Below, piece after piece: positions 1-6,536 of a DNA stretch of 32,514 nt (positions are counted from its first letter, which is position 1; the number at the start of each line of letters is the position of its first letter). Location of the stretch: the NCBI GenBank assembly GCA_964402925.1, contig CAYOED010000038.1:1-32514 (forward strand), given 5' to 3'. Both the position numbers and the translations under genes were made by a program. A model generated the notes under the pieces. That model ran no database searches, was not told the DNA's origin, and worked only from the letters and a program-made list of their open reading frames with translations. The DNA comes from Suilimivivens sp964402925 (lineage in GTDB: Bacteria > Bacillota > Clostridia > Lachnospirales > Lachnospiraceae).

Positions 1-124
1 GAGGATAAATAATCCATAAGGAGCCCCTTAAAAAGCGTCAGCACTTAGCGAGGTTTTTTCGAGCTTAGTGCCTGCTACGCTTTTTGCGGAGCGGGAGCGT
101 GGCGACGTTGGATTATTTATCCTC
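1..124. repeat. Structured palindromic element with 15-bp terminal inverted repeats
   Basis: The ends are a perfect 15-bp inverted repeat: GAGGATAAATAATCC at 1-15 and its reverse complement at 110-124. Inside lie a small hairpin (17-21 with 26-30) and a larger imperfect hairpin (30-52 with 60-85) whose base pairs AAAAAGCGT with ACGCTTTTT. A G-rich stretch at 86-109 follows. The whole could fold as a multi-branched RNA or a MITE-like DNA palindrome. No ORF is inside. The left end coincides with the window start, so the repeat may extend further and a target-site duplication cannot be judged. Confidence 0.6.
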
Positions 125-192
125 TCAGAGCGTCACTCTGGTCAGTATGTAAAAAATACCGATTACTGCAGGGAAGAGCCTTTCCTTGAGTG

Positions 193-218
193 AAATTCAT
201 TGTGTATTAAATGAATTT
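193..218. promoter_or_regulatory. 9-bp inverted repeat over promoter (candidate operator)
   Basis: AAATTCATT at 193-201 and its exact reverse complement AATGAATTT at 210-218 are separated by 8 bp. The repeat covers the presumed -35 and spacer of the promoter for the kinase-like gene at 280, a position expected for a dimeric repressor site. The binding protein is unknown. Confidence 0.45.
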
Positions 219-228
219 TGTGTATAAT
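200..228 (+). promoter_or_regulatory. Probable promoter of the first cytidylate-kinase-like gene
   Basis: TATAAT at 223-228 is a consensus -10 box. TTGTGT at 200-205, 17 bp upstream, is a partial -35. The start codon of the gene lies about 50 bp downstream. Confidence 0.5.
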
Positions 229-279
229 ATAACCATAAATCATTATTTAAATTTAATAATGAGCAAGGAGGGTTATTAT

Positions 280-903
280 ATGAATACAGTAATTACAATA
301 GGTCGGCAATTTGGCTCCGGAGGACGTGAAATCGGAGAAAAGGTTGCAGAGCACTTTGGTATAAAATGCTATGACAAAGAGCTTTTAAGCAGAGCAGCAA
401 AAGAGAGCGGTTTCTGTGAAGAAATGCTTGAAAATCATGATGAAAGACCAACAAATTCATTCCTCTATAATCTAGTTATGGATACTTATTCCTTTGGGTA
501 TAATGCATCGCATTTTGTAGATATGCCAATCAGCCATAAGGTTTTTCTGGCTCAGTTTGATACAATTAAGAAAATTGCCCAGGAAGGTCCCTGTGTGATT
601 GTTGGACGCTGTGCAGACTATGCGCTGAGCGATATGAAGAATTGCATACACGTTTTTATATACGGAAATGAAGATACAAAGACAAAAAGAATTATGCAGA
701 AATATGATATAGATGCTTCTAAGGCTAAGGACATGTGCATCAAAAAAGATAAACAACGCCAAAGCTATTATAATTATTATTCTTCTAAAAAATGGGGACG
801 CGCTGACAGTTATGATTTTTGTATTAATAGCAGTGTTCTTGGGGTTGAGGGGACGGTTAAGCTGCTTGTACAGTATATAGAGGACTTTGAAGCCTTAAGA
901 TAA
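280..903 (+). CDS. Cytidylate kinase-like family protein (first paralogue)
   Basis: This 207-residue protein belongs to the cytidylate-kinase-like family (Cytidylate_kin2 type), P-loop proteins whose true substrate is mostly untested. The N-terminus ITIGRQFGSGGREIGEKVAE carries the P-loop variant GSGGREIG (about residues 12-19), with Arg where classical kinases have Lys. Other family marks are VIVGRCADY (106-114), DKQRQSYYNYY (157-167) and YDFCINSS (178-185). The start at 280 is chosen because AAGGAGG at 265-271 lies 8 nt upstream; the in-frame ATG at 211 has no ribosome site and overlaps the promoter. A second paralogue with the same motifs lies at 6537-7160. The gene stands alone between palindromic elements. 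Family assignment is firm; nucleotide monophosphate kinase activity is inferred. Confidence 0.85.
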   Translation: MNTVITIGRQFGSGGREIGEKVAEHFGIKCYDKELLSRAAKESGFCEEMLENHDERPTNSFLYNLVMDTYSFGYNASHFVDMPISHKVFLAQFDTIKKIAQEGPCVIVGRCADYALSDMKNCIHVFIYGNEDTKTKRIMQKYDIDASKAKDMCIKKDKQRQSYYNYYSSKKWGRADSYDFCINSSVLGVEGTVKLLVQYIEDFEALR

Positions 904-912
904 GCTCAATAC

Positions 913-946
913 AACTATTCGCAAAACACAAGTTTAACGAATAGTT
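913..946 (+). repeat. Small hairpin competing with the next, larger one
   Basis: AACTATTCG at 913-921 is perfectly complementary to CGAATAGTT at 938-946. The right arm lies inside the left arm of the larger hairpin at 929-1016, so the two structures cannot form together. Confidence 0.55.
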
Positions 947-1016
947 AGTGACTGTGCGGGATTGGTAGCGGATGTGGATCTAGGGCGCGCAGTCACTAAC
1001 TAGTTCGTTAAACTTG
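929..1016. repeat. Long-stem palindromic element
   Basis: The left arm 929-954 and the right arm 990-1016 are complementary over 26 bp with a single bulged base. The stem continues four more pairs (955-958 with 986-989, one of them G-T). The loop at 959-985 is G-rich and purine-biased. It starts 25 bp after the stop of the kinase-like gene and has no U-tract, so it is not a standard terminator. Arm identity this high suggests a mobile palindromic repeat or a structured RNA. Confidence 0.65.
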
Positions 1017-1033
1017 AGGGGTGTTGGTAAATA

Positions 1034-1123
1034 AAAAATCTGAGAGATTTAATGATTATTAATTTTTATATATGATTTATATTGTTATATATAAGAATTA
1101 TATTATTAATTTCTCAGATTTTT
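1034..1123. terminator. AT-rich long hairpin, probable bidirectional terminator
   Basis: AAAAATCTGAGA at 1034-1045 pairs with TCTCAGATTTTT at 1112-1123, and the inner A+T-rich sequence continues pairing imperfectly almost to the centre, giving arms of about 40 nt. T-tracts occur at the 3' side on both strands. It lies between two convergent genes (the kinase-like gene and the small membrane protein at 1195-1482), so it could end transcription from both. Confidence 0.6.
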
Positions 1124-1141
1124 GTGTGCATATCTGTATTG

Positions 1142-1166
1142 GTTTACATAATAATTTTATGTAAAC
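1142..1166. repeat. Perfect 10-bp inverted repeat
   Basis: GTTTACATAA at 1142-1151 pairs with TTATGTAAAC at 1157-1166 around a 5-nt loop. It lies just downstream of the minus-strand gene ending at 1195, with no T-tract directly after it on that strand. It may help end transcription or protect the 3' end; the function is not clear. Confidence 0.45.
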
Positions 1167-1194
1167 TCTCTGACTGAGTCTGCAAATTGTATGG

Positions 1195-1482
1195 CTAAAA
1201 TTGTAGTTTTTTAGGTGTTGGCTTTGGTGGTTCCTCGGATTCGGCGGCTTCTTTTAAGAAGGTCTCTTTTTCGATATAATCTAGGGAACTGTTGTATTTT
1301 GTCAGATAGTTTGTATATCCGTCATCTGGGGACGGATTTGGAGTTGAATTGCTTTTTAGGTAATTTCTTCTGTAGTCACCTACAGCGTCTATTTTCTTTT
1401 TTCTTCTTTTTTTATATTTAATAAAGGTATATATATATAATACGACTAAAAATACAATTACAATGATTATTAAGATCTTCAT
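1195..1482 (-). CDS. Small single-pass membrane protein, unknown function
   Basis: This 95-residue protein has one hydrophobic helix at about residues 2-20, then a strongly basic KYKKRRKKK stretch, which predicts a cytoplasmic C-terminal tail. The tail is polar, acidic and proline-containing, and I recognise no domain. Its ATG lies 15 bp after the dtd stop, and an AAAGGA-like ribosome site overlaps that stop, so it is probably the last gene of the AI-2E/dtd unit. The ribosome site is about 11 nt away, which is long, so expression may depend on coupling. The hydrophobic start, charge pattern and close spacing support a real gene. Confidence 0.55.
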   Translation of the reverse strand: MKILIIIVIVFLVVLYIYTFIKYKKRRKKKIDAVGDYRRNYLKSNSTPNPSPDDGYTNYLTKYNSSLDYIEKETFLKEAAESEEPPKPTPKKLQF

Positions 1483-1497
1483 ATGGTAATTTATCCT

Positions 1498-1953
1498 TTA
1501 TGATTTACATATTTGATCAGAATCCAGGACAATCGTAAATGGACCGTCATTGGTTAAGGAAACAGACATATGGCTTCCAAAGCTTCCCTGTGCTACATGC
1601 GGTATTTCTTCAGCACATTTTTGGATAATGTATTCATATATTTCATTGGCAAACTCTGGGTTGCCGGCATTTGTAAAGGATGGGCGGTTTCCTTTGCGAC
1701 AATCTGCATATAAAGTAAATTGTGAAATAATTAACAATTCGCCATTTACATTTTTGATATCCAGATTGGTTTTTCCATTTTCGTCGGAAAATATCCTTAG
1801 ATGCAATAATTTATGAATCATTTTATCTGCAATTTCATGAGTATCTGTATCGCATACACCTACTAAAACAACAAAACCGGTTTGAATGGATCCAATCGTG
1901 TTTTCATCAACAGATACACTTGCTTTACTTACTCTTTGTACTACAAACCTCAC
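1498..1953 (-). CDS. dtd: D-aminoacyl-tRNA deacylase
   Basis: Dtd hydrolyses D-amino acids (and glycine wrongly placed on tRNA-Ala) from tRNA, protecting translation in the cytoplasm. The 151-residue length is normal for the family. The two signature motifs are present: SQFTL at residues 77-81 and NDGPFT at 135-140, the latter containing the Gly-cisPro pair that rejects L-aminoacyl substrates. The start codon is GTG at 1953; no ATG fits the family N-terminus MRFVVQRV. The gene begins 2 bp after the stop of the upstream membrane protein, so the two are probably cotranscribed and translationally coupled. Confidence 0.95.
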   Translation of the reverse strand: MRFVVQRVSKASVSVDENTIGSIQTGFVVLVGVCDTDTHEIADKMIHKLLHLRIFSDENGKTNLDIKNVNGELLIISQFTLYADCRKGNRPSFTNAGNPEFANEIYEYIIQKCAEEIPHVAQGSFGSHMSVSLTNDGPFTIVLDSDQICKS

Positions 1954-1955
1954 TG

Positions 1956-3332
1956 CTACTGCTCTCTTTCTTTTTTCTTATTATCCTTATTCAGGGGTAC
2001 ATCATTGTAATTGTCTACTTTTTGAGGAAGGCGTTTTTTTCCTAATCTGAAAAAAGCGCTTTTTTTGTCAACCGACTGGGGAATAAATACTGCATTATCA
2101 TCAATGTATTCCACATTTTTGTATTGCTCGGTTTCTAAGGGTAATCCTCTTCTTTTCAGCATCCGGTTGATGATACGCCGAGCAAGGGCGTATAAAACTG
2201 CGAAGAATGGAACCCCTATAATCATTCCAGGAATTCCCATGATGCCTCCAAAAATCGTAATGGAAAAAATAACCCAGAAACCGGACAAGCCTGTAGACTG
2301 TCCCAGAATTTTTGGTCCTATGAAATTTCCGTCCACCTGCTGTAATATGAGTATAAAAATGATAAAATAAACACATTTCAGGGGATTGACCATCAAAATC
2401 AATATGGCACTTGGAACGGCGCCCAGATAAGGTCCAAAAAAAGGAATGACATTGGTAACCCCCACAATGACACTTACCAATAACGCATACGGTGTCTGCA
2501 TCAGGCTGGTACCTGCAAAACAGATGAATCCAATGATAACGGAATCTATGATTTTTCCGCTGATAAATCCAATGAAAGTATCGCTTGCAAAGCGGACATC
2601 TTTAATGAACTGATTTGCCGTTTTGGTTTGGAAGAATGCAAATACGAGTTTTTTAGCCTGCCCTGCAAAAGTTTCCTTGCTATAAAGCACATAGATAGAA
2701 ATAATAATACCAATAATGAAATTCCACAATACTTTGAGGACACTGATCAGACTAAGAGAAACCTGCTTTACAAGCGTCTCCATCTGAGGGACAAGGTTAT
2801 TGTTTAAGTAACTCATAAACTCTTCTGAATAAGTATCAAGAAACTGAATGACAATTTTCTCAATATCAGGATTATCCTCCAGAAATTTTTCCGACCAGGT
2901 TGTCAGATTTTGAATATAGTATGGAAACTGATAGGATATACTTCTGATACTCTTGATGATATTGGGAATTAAAATGGAAAAAAAACCATTAATCAGAAAG
3001 CCAACAATCAAAAGCGTCAATATGATTGACAACATCCTCATGTATTTTTTTTGTTTATCAGAAACTGTGCCTTTGCCGTTTAAAGCAAAAATGGGCGTAA
3101 GAATCCGTCCTTCAATTCCGTTGATCATCGGTGTCATAAGATAAGCGAATATTATGCCGTACATTACGGGACTGATCACTTTAAGCAATGCATTTACCTG
3201 TGCCGAAAAGCGATCTCCATGAAAAACAAGATAATAGAAACAGATGGATGCGGCAATGACCGCAAATGCGGTTATGCCAATACGAAGATATTTTTTATTG
3301 AGCTGCATTTTCATATGTGCTGGGGAACCCAT
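1956..3332 (-). CDS. AI-2E family transporter (TqsA/YdiK-type membrane protein)
   Basis: This protein of about 458 residues has the AI-2E transporter family pattern: an N-terminal pair of helices, a central polar region, and a C-terminal bundle of several helices that includes the GVTNVIPFFGPYLGAVPS segment and a GxPxxIIGVPFFAVLYAL-like segment. The last 75 residues are polar and charged, probably cytoplasmic. The family name comes from E. coli TqsA; relatives also include sodium/proton antiporters, so the substrate is open. Start choice is uncertain. AAGGAGG lies only 2 nt before the ATG at 3332 and about 20 nt before the in-frame ATG at 3314; neither spacing is usual. The stop lies 2 bp before dtd. 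Confidence 0.85.
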   Translation of the reverse strand: MGSPAHMKMQLNKKYLRIGITAFAVIAASICFYYLVFHGDRFSAQVNALLKVISPVMYGIIFAYLMTPMINGIEGRILTPIFALNGKGTVSDKQKKYMRMLSIILTLLIVGFLINGFFSILIPNIIKSIRSISYQFPYYIQNLTTWSEKFLEDNPDIEKIVIQFLDTYSEEFMSYLNNNLVPQMETLVKQVSLSLISVLKVLWNFIIGIIISIYVLYSKETFAGQAKKLVFAFFQTKTANQFIKDVRFASDTFIGFISGKIIDSVIIGFICFAGTSLMQTPYALLVSVIVGVTNVIPFFGPYLGAVPSAILILMVNPLKCVYFIIFILILQQVDGNFIGPKILGQSTGLSGFWVIFSITIFGGIMGIPGMIIGVPFFAVLYALARRIINRMLKRRGLPLETEQYKNVEYIDDNAVFIPQSVDKKSAFFRLGKKRLPQKVDNYNDVPLNKDNKKKEREQ

Positions 3333-3455
3333 AGCCTCCTTGTATTGATTGCGTTTTATAAATATTATAATCAGTATAACATTTTTTTCAGAAAGATACT
3401 ATGGCTTAATCATAAAATATGTTAGAATTAATTTGATTTAGGAAAGGAAAATATT

Positions 3456-4187
3456 ATGACATTACAAAAAGTACTCAGTTATATCCGGCGTGCCGCGGAT
3501 GATTATCATATGATTGAGTCCGGAGACAGCATTGCTGTAGGCATATCAGGAGGAAAAGACAGTCTTACTCTTCTTTATGGTCTCCACGGACTGATGCGCT
3601 TCTATCCCAAGCCGTTTACTATTCATGCTGTTACAGTCGATCTCGGCTTTGATAATCTGAATTTATCAAAAATCAAAGAACTATGCGAACAGTTAGATGT
3701 TCCCTATACGATTGTTAAAACAGATATCGCAAATATTATATTTAATGAGCGGAAAGAAACCAATCCCTGTTCATTATGCGCAAAAATGCGTAAGGGCGCT
3801 TTAAATGAGGCAATCAAGAAAGCCGGTTGCAATAAAGTTGCTTATGCTCATCATAAAGATGATGTGGTTGAAACTATGCTCATGTCATTGATATATGAGG
3901 GCAGATTTCACACATTCAGTCCGGTCACTTATTTAGATCGCATGGACTTAACGGTAATAAGACCGCTCATGTACATGAATGAAGCTGATGTGATTGGCTT
4001 TGTGAACAAATTTCAGGTGCCGGTGGTGAAAAGCCCTTGTCCTGCCGATGGATATACAAAACGCGAATATGTAAAGGAACTCCTTAAAAAACTTAATCAG
4101 GAAAATCCCGGCGTAAAGGAAAGAATGTTTACTGCTATTCAAAACAGTAATATGGAGGGCTGGCGTAATTATTATGGAAAACAGTAA
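3456..4187 (+). CDS. TtcA-like tRNA 2-thiocytidine biosynthesis ATPase
   Basis: This 243-residue protein is a PP-loop ATPase of the TtcA/TtuA group, which adenylates a tRNA base and replaces oxygen with sulfur using an iron-sulfur cluster. The PP-loop SGGKDS is at residues 31-36. The Cys-X-X-Cys pair is C105 and C108 (NPCSLC), and a third cysteine, C195, lies in SPCPADG, matching the three cluster ligands of TtcA. A GGAAAGG ribosome site at 3441-3447 lies 8 nt before the ATG. The 3' end overlaps the recombinase gene by 14 bp. Position-32 cytidine is the family's usual target, but the exact tRNA substrate here is inferred. Confidence 0.85.
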   Translation: MTLQKVLSYIRRAADDYHMIESGDSIAVGISGGKDSLTLLYGLHGLMRFYPKPFTIHAVTVDLGFDNLNLSKIKELCEQLDVPYTIVKTDIANIIFNERKETNPCSLCAKMRKGALNEAIKKAGCNKVAYAHHKDDVVETMLMSLIYEGRFHTFSPVTYLDRMDLTVIRPLMYMNEADVIGFVNKFQVPVVKSPCPADGYTKREYVKELLKKLNQENPGVKERMFTAIQNSNMEGWRNYYGKQ

Positions 4188-5226
4188 AAATTATCATGAT
4201 GAGCAAAATAATCTGAATACATTAAAAATGCGTGCGGTGGTCTCTACTCTTCCGGCATTTAGCAAACAGTTCTTCAGAGGTATACAGGAATATACTTCTT
4301 CCCGTACCAGACTTGCCTATGCCTACGATTTGCGTGTGTTCTTTGAATTTATTCACAGCAACAACAGTGTCTGCGCAAAGATGGATATTGTCGATTTTCC
4401 TTTATCTATCTTGGATCAGGTGACAAGGGAAGATATTGAAGAATATCTCGATTATATTTCTTATTACATAAAAGATGGAAAAGAATATTCTAATAATGAA
4501 AGAGGAAAGAAACGTAAACTGGCTGCACTGAAAAGCTTTTATAATTATTATTTTTGTGCAGAACTGATTAAAACCAATCCGGCTGCCCTTGTCCCGCTTC
4601 CCAAGCAACATGAAAAAGAAATTATTCGTCTCGATGCCGACGAGGTGGCAATTTTGCTTGACCAGGTTGAAGAAGGGGAAAATTTAACTAAAAATCAGCT
4701 GAAATATCATAAAAAAACCAAGATACGTGATATAGCGCTCCTTACCCTTTTGCTTGGAACCGGCATACGTGTTTCGGAATGTGTGGGGCTTGACATAAAC
4801 GATTTGGATTTTAAAAATAATGGGATAAAAATCCGAAGAAAAGGCGGATATGAAACGGTTGTATACTTCAGCGAAGAAGTTGCCGATGCACTTAGCGATT
4901 ATCTTGAAAAAAGATATCATATGATTCCTTTAGAAGGACACGAAAACGCATTGTTCTTATCCATACAGAACCGCAGGATCACTGTTCGTGCAGTAGAAAA
5001 TTTGGTAAAAAAATATGCCTCTCATGTGACAGGACTAAAAAAAATCACTCCGCATAAGCTTAGAAGTACCTATGGAACTGCCCTCTATCGGGAAACCGGT
5101 GATATCTATCTGGTAGCTGACGTCTTAGGACACAAGGATGTCAATACCACACGGAAACATTATGCTGCGCTTGAAGATAACCGACGGAGAATGGCAGCCA
5201 AAGCGGTGCATCTACGTGAAAAGTAA
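4174..5226 (+). CDS. Tyrosine recombinase, XerC/XerD-like
   Basis: This 350-residue site-specific recombinase has an N-terminal SAM-like DNA-binding half (about 25-140) and a C-terminal catalytic half. All tyrosine-recombinase residues are visible: R199 (GTGIRVSE), K223 (RRKGG), H294 and R297 (HKLRSTYG), H320 (LGHKD) and the nucleophile Y330 (RKHYAALE). It is some 40-50 residues longer than typical XerC/XerD, mainly at the N-terminus and between the domains. Its ATG overlaps the ttcA-like gene by 14 bp, so it is translated from the same transcript. No phage genes or attachment repeats are near, which favours a chromosomal Xer role over a prophage integrase. Whether it acts at dif is not shown by the sequence. 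Confidence 0.85.
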   Translation: MENSKNYHDEQNNLNTLKMRAVVSTLPAFSKQFFRGIQEYTSSRTRLAYAYDLRVFFEFIHSNNSVCAKMDIVDFPLSILDQVTREDIEEYLDYISYYIKDGKEYSNNERGKKRKLAALKSFYNYYFCAELIKTNPAALVPLPKQHEKEIIRLDADEVAILLDQVEEGENLTKNQLKYHKKTKIRDIALLTLLLGTGIRVSECVGLDINDLDFKNNGIKIRRKGGYETVVYFSEEVADALSDYLEKRYHMIPLEGHENALFLSIQNRRITVRAVENLVKKYASHVTGLKKITPHKLRSTYGTALYRETGDIYLVADVLGHKDVNTTRKHYAALEDNRRRMAAKAVHLREK

Positions 5227-5230
5227 CACA

Positions 5231-5611
5231 TCAACTTACAAAATCCGGACTATAATAAGGAAGAATCAGATGCTGCCCTGCGGTAATTGCATCATCTGCC
5301 AGGGAATTTATCATGATGACTTCCTTAATATAGTCATCATAACTGTCATAATATGACTCTTCTACATACAGGCAGGCGTAATGCCATAGAGTATCCCCCT
5401 CTTCTACTACGATGCTCTTGTAATATTTATAGAGTATTTCCTCATCATTTCCCTGTGCTTTGGCTTTAAAACTGAAGAACATGGTAGAAAATCCTATTAC
5501 GAGCACCAACGTAAAAACACACATCATAAAACGGTGCCTGAGTTCTCTTCTTCTTCTGATTCTATTATTTCTGATTCTTCGTTCGCTGATTCTGCTCACT
5601 TCAGTATTCAT
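5231..5611 (-). CDS. LysM-domain membrane protein, YneA-like SOS cell-division regulator
   Basis: This 126-residue protein has a very basic N-terminus (many Arg at 11-27), one membrane helix at about 29-48, and a LysM peptidoglycan-binding domain at about 65-118 (VVEEGDTLWHYA ... AGQHLILP). B. subtilis YneA, an SOS-induced inhibitor of division, has the same architecture and the same divergent position beside lexA. The start at 5611 is chosen over an ATG 219 bp upstream because GGAGG at about 5622-5626 lies 10 nt before it and the longer reading would run through the LexA sites and promoter. The gene ends 4 bp from the convergent recombinase gene, with no hairpin between. Division inhibition is inferred from architecture and control. 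Confidence 0.85.
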   Translation of the reverse strand: MNTEVSRISERRIRNNRIRRRRELRHRFMMCVFTLVLVIGFSTMFFSFKAKAQGNDEEILYKYYKSIVVEEGDTLWHYACLYVEESYYDSYDDYIKEVIMINSLADDAITAGQHLILPYYSPDFVS

Positions 5612-5638
5612 CCGATAATATCCTCCATCAATATACAC

Positions 5639-5665
5639 CGAACAAACGTTGCAAACATTTGTTCT
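5639..5665. promoter_or_regulatory. Two abutting LexA (SOS) boxes downstream of the yneA-like promoter
   Basis: Compared with the Bacillus-type box CGAACRNRYGTTYG, 5652-5665 read on the minus strand (AGAACAAATGTTTG) matches 13 of 14 positions. The site 5639-5652, read on the minus strand, matches 11 of 14. They share one base, so their centres are 13 bp apart. They cover about +3 to +30 of the yneA-like transcript. Confidence 0.75.
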
Positions 5666-5674
5666 TATATTTGA

Positions 5675-5703
5675 ATTATATCGAACAAACATTCTGATGT
5701 CAA
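5675..5703 (-). promoter_or_regulatory. Consensus promoter of the yneA-like gene
   Basis: On the minus strand TTGACA (5698-5703) and TATAAT (5675-5680) are both perfect and are separated by exactly 17 bp. This is the strongest promoter sequence in the window, so silence of the gene must depend on repression. Confidence 0.85.
5682..5695. promoter_or_regulatory. LexA box inside the yneA-like promoter spacer
   Basis: CGAACAAACATTCT matches 12 of 14 positions of the Bacillus-type SOS box. It sits wholly between the -35 and -10 of the minus-strand promoter, where bound LexA would exclude RNA polymerase. Confidence 0.75.
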
Positions 5704-5722
5704 TAGATTTTACTTGAAAAAT

Positions 5723-5749
5723 CGAACAAATATTTGGAATATACGTTTG
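5723..5749. promoter_or_regulatory. Two abutting LexA boxes at the lexA promoter
   Basis: CGAACAAATATTTG at 5723-5736 matches 13 of 14 positions of the SOS box, and GGAATATACGTTTG at 5736-5749 matches 12 of 14. They share one base and repeat the 13-bp offset of the pair at 5639-5665. The second overlaps the -35 of lexA, which fits autorepression. Confidence 0.75.
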
Positions 5750-5775
5750 CTTTTTCTCTTTTTCTGTGTTATAAT
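5747..5775 (+). promoter_or_regulatory. lexA promoter
   Basis: TTGCTT at 5747-5752 and TATAAT at 5770-5775 are 17 bp apart. The -35 overlaps a LexA box. Transcription would start about 70 bp before the lexA ATG. Confidence 0.75.
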
Positions 5776-5851
5776 TTTTTAAAGTAATATAACTGCTCGT
5801 AATCGTGCAGTCGTTTTTACGATAAAACAATGCAATTTAAGGAGGATATTC

Positions 5852-6469
5852 ATGGGATACGGAAAAATCAGCAGCAAACAGCAGGAAATATTAGATTATA
5901 TTAAAGAAGAAATATTGAAGAAGGGATATCCCCCGGCAGTTAGGGAAATTTGTGAGGCTGTGCATTTAAAGTCCACCTCTTCTGTTCATTCACATCTTGA
6001 AACACTCGAAAAAAATGGTTATATCCGCAGAGATCCAACCAAGCCGAGAGCAATAGAGATTTGTGATGATAATTTTCAAATGGTCCGTACAGAGATGGTC
6101 AGCCTTCCTGTCATTGGGCGCGTAGCTGCAGGTTCTCCTATTCTTGCAGAAGAAAATATCGAAAGTTATTTTCCGGTCCCTGCCGAACTCGTTCCCCATG
6201 GAGAGTCCTTTATTTTAAATGTGAAAGGCGATTCTATGATAAATGCAGGTATTTTCAATGGTGATCAAATCTTTGTCAATTCCTGCAGTACTGCTAAAAA
6301 TGGAGAGATGGTAGTTGCTCTGATTGATGATTCCGCAACAGTTAAGACCTTTTATAAAGAAGATGGACATATTCGGCTTCAACCTGAAAATGATACGATG
6401 GAGCCCATTATCGTAGATGACTGTCAGATTTTAGGGAAGGTTTTCGGTATATTCAGATTACTTCGTTAA
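5852..6469 (+). CDS. lexA: LexA repressor, SOS regulator
   Basis: LexA represses DNA-damage genes and cleaves itself when RecA is activated on single-stranded DNA. The 205-residue length is normal. The N-terminal winged helix (about 1-70) has the recognition region REICEAVHLKSTSSVHSHLETLEKNGYI. The C-terminal peptidase has the cleavage bond A93-G94 (VAAGSP), catalytic S128 (GDSM) and K165 (TVKTF). AAGGAGG lies before the ATG at 5852. The boxes upstream match the Bacillus consensus rather than the E. coli one, as expected for this Firmicutes-type LexA. A strong terminator follows at once, so it is monocistronic. Confidence 0.97.
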   Translation: MGYGKISSKQQEILDYIKEEILKKGYPPAVREICEAVHLKSTSSVHSHLETLEKNGYIRRDPTKPRAIEICDDNFQMVRTEMVSLPVIGRVAAGSPILAEENIESYFPVPAELVPHGESFILNVKGDSMINAGIFNGDQIFVNSCSTAKNGEMVVALIDDSATVKTFYKEDGHIRLQPENDTMEPIIVDDCQILGKVFGIFRLLR

Positions 6470-6477
6470 AATGATTA

Positions 6478-6520
6478 CAGCAACCCATCTAGCACTTCCA
6501 AGCCGGATGGGTTGCTGTTT
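6478..6520. terminator. Bidirectional terminator between lexA and the kinase-like gene
   Basis: CAGCAACCCATC at 6478-6489 pairs perfectly with GATGGGTTGCTG at 6506-6517 over 12 bp, around a 16-nt loop. A short T run follows on the plus strand. It lies between the convergent lexA and the gene ending at 6537. Confidence 0.8.
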
Positions 6521-6536
6521 AAAATAATCAATATGT

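Noticed and set aside
211..279. Upstream ATG for the first kinase-like gene
   Set aside because: It has no Shine-Dalgarno and would start upstream of the -10 box; the ATG at 280 has an ideal site.
929..1016. Integron attC-like recombination site
   Set aside because: The arms lack the conserved GTTRRRY/RYYYAAC core pair, and there is no integron integrase or cassette array. The Xer-type recombinase at 4174 is not an IntI.
1956..3332. Autoinducer-2 export as the function of the AI-2E family protein
   Set aside because: The family name does not prove substrate, and no luxS or lsr genes are in the window.
4174..5226. Prophage or genomic-island integrase
   Set aside because: No phage, excisionase or attachment repeat is near, and the gene overlaps a tRNA-modification gene in what looks like a stable operon.
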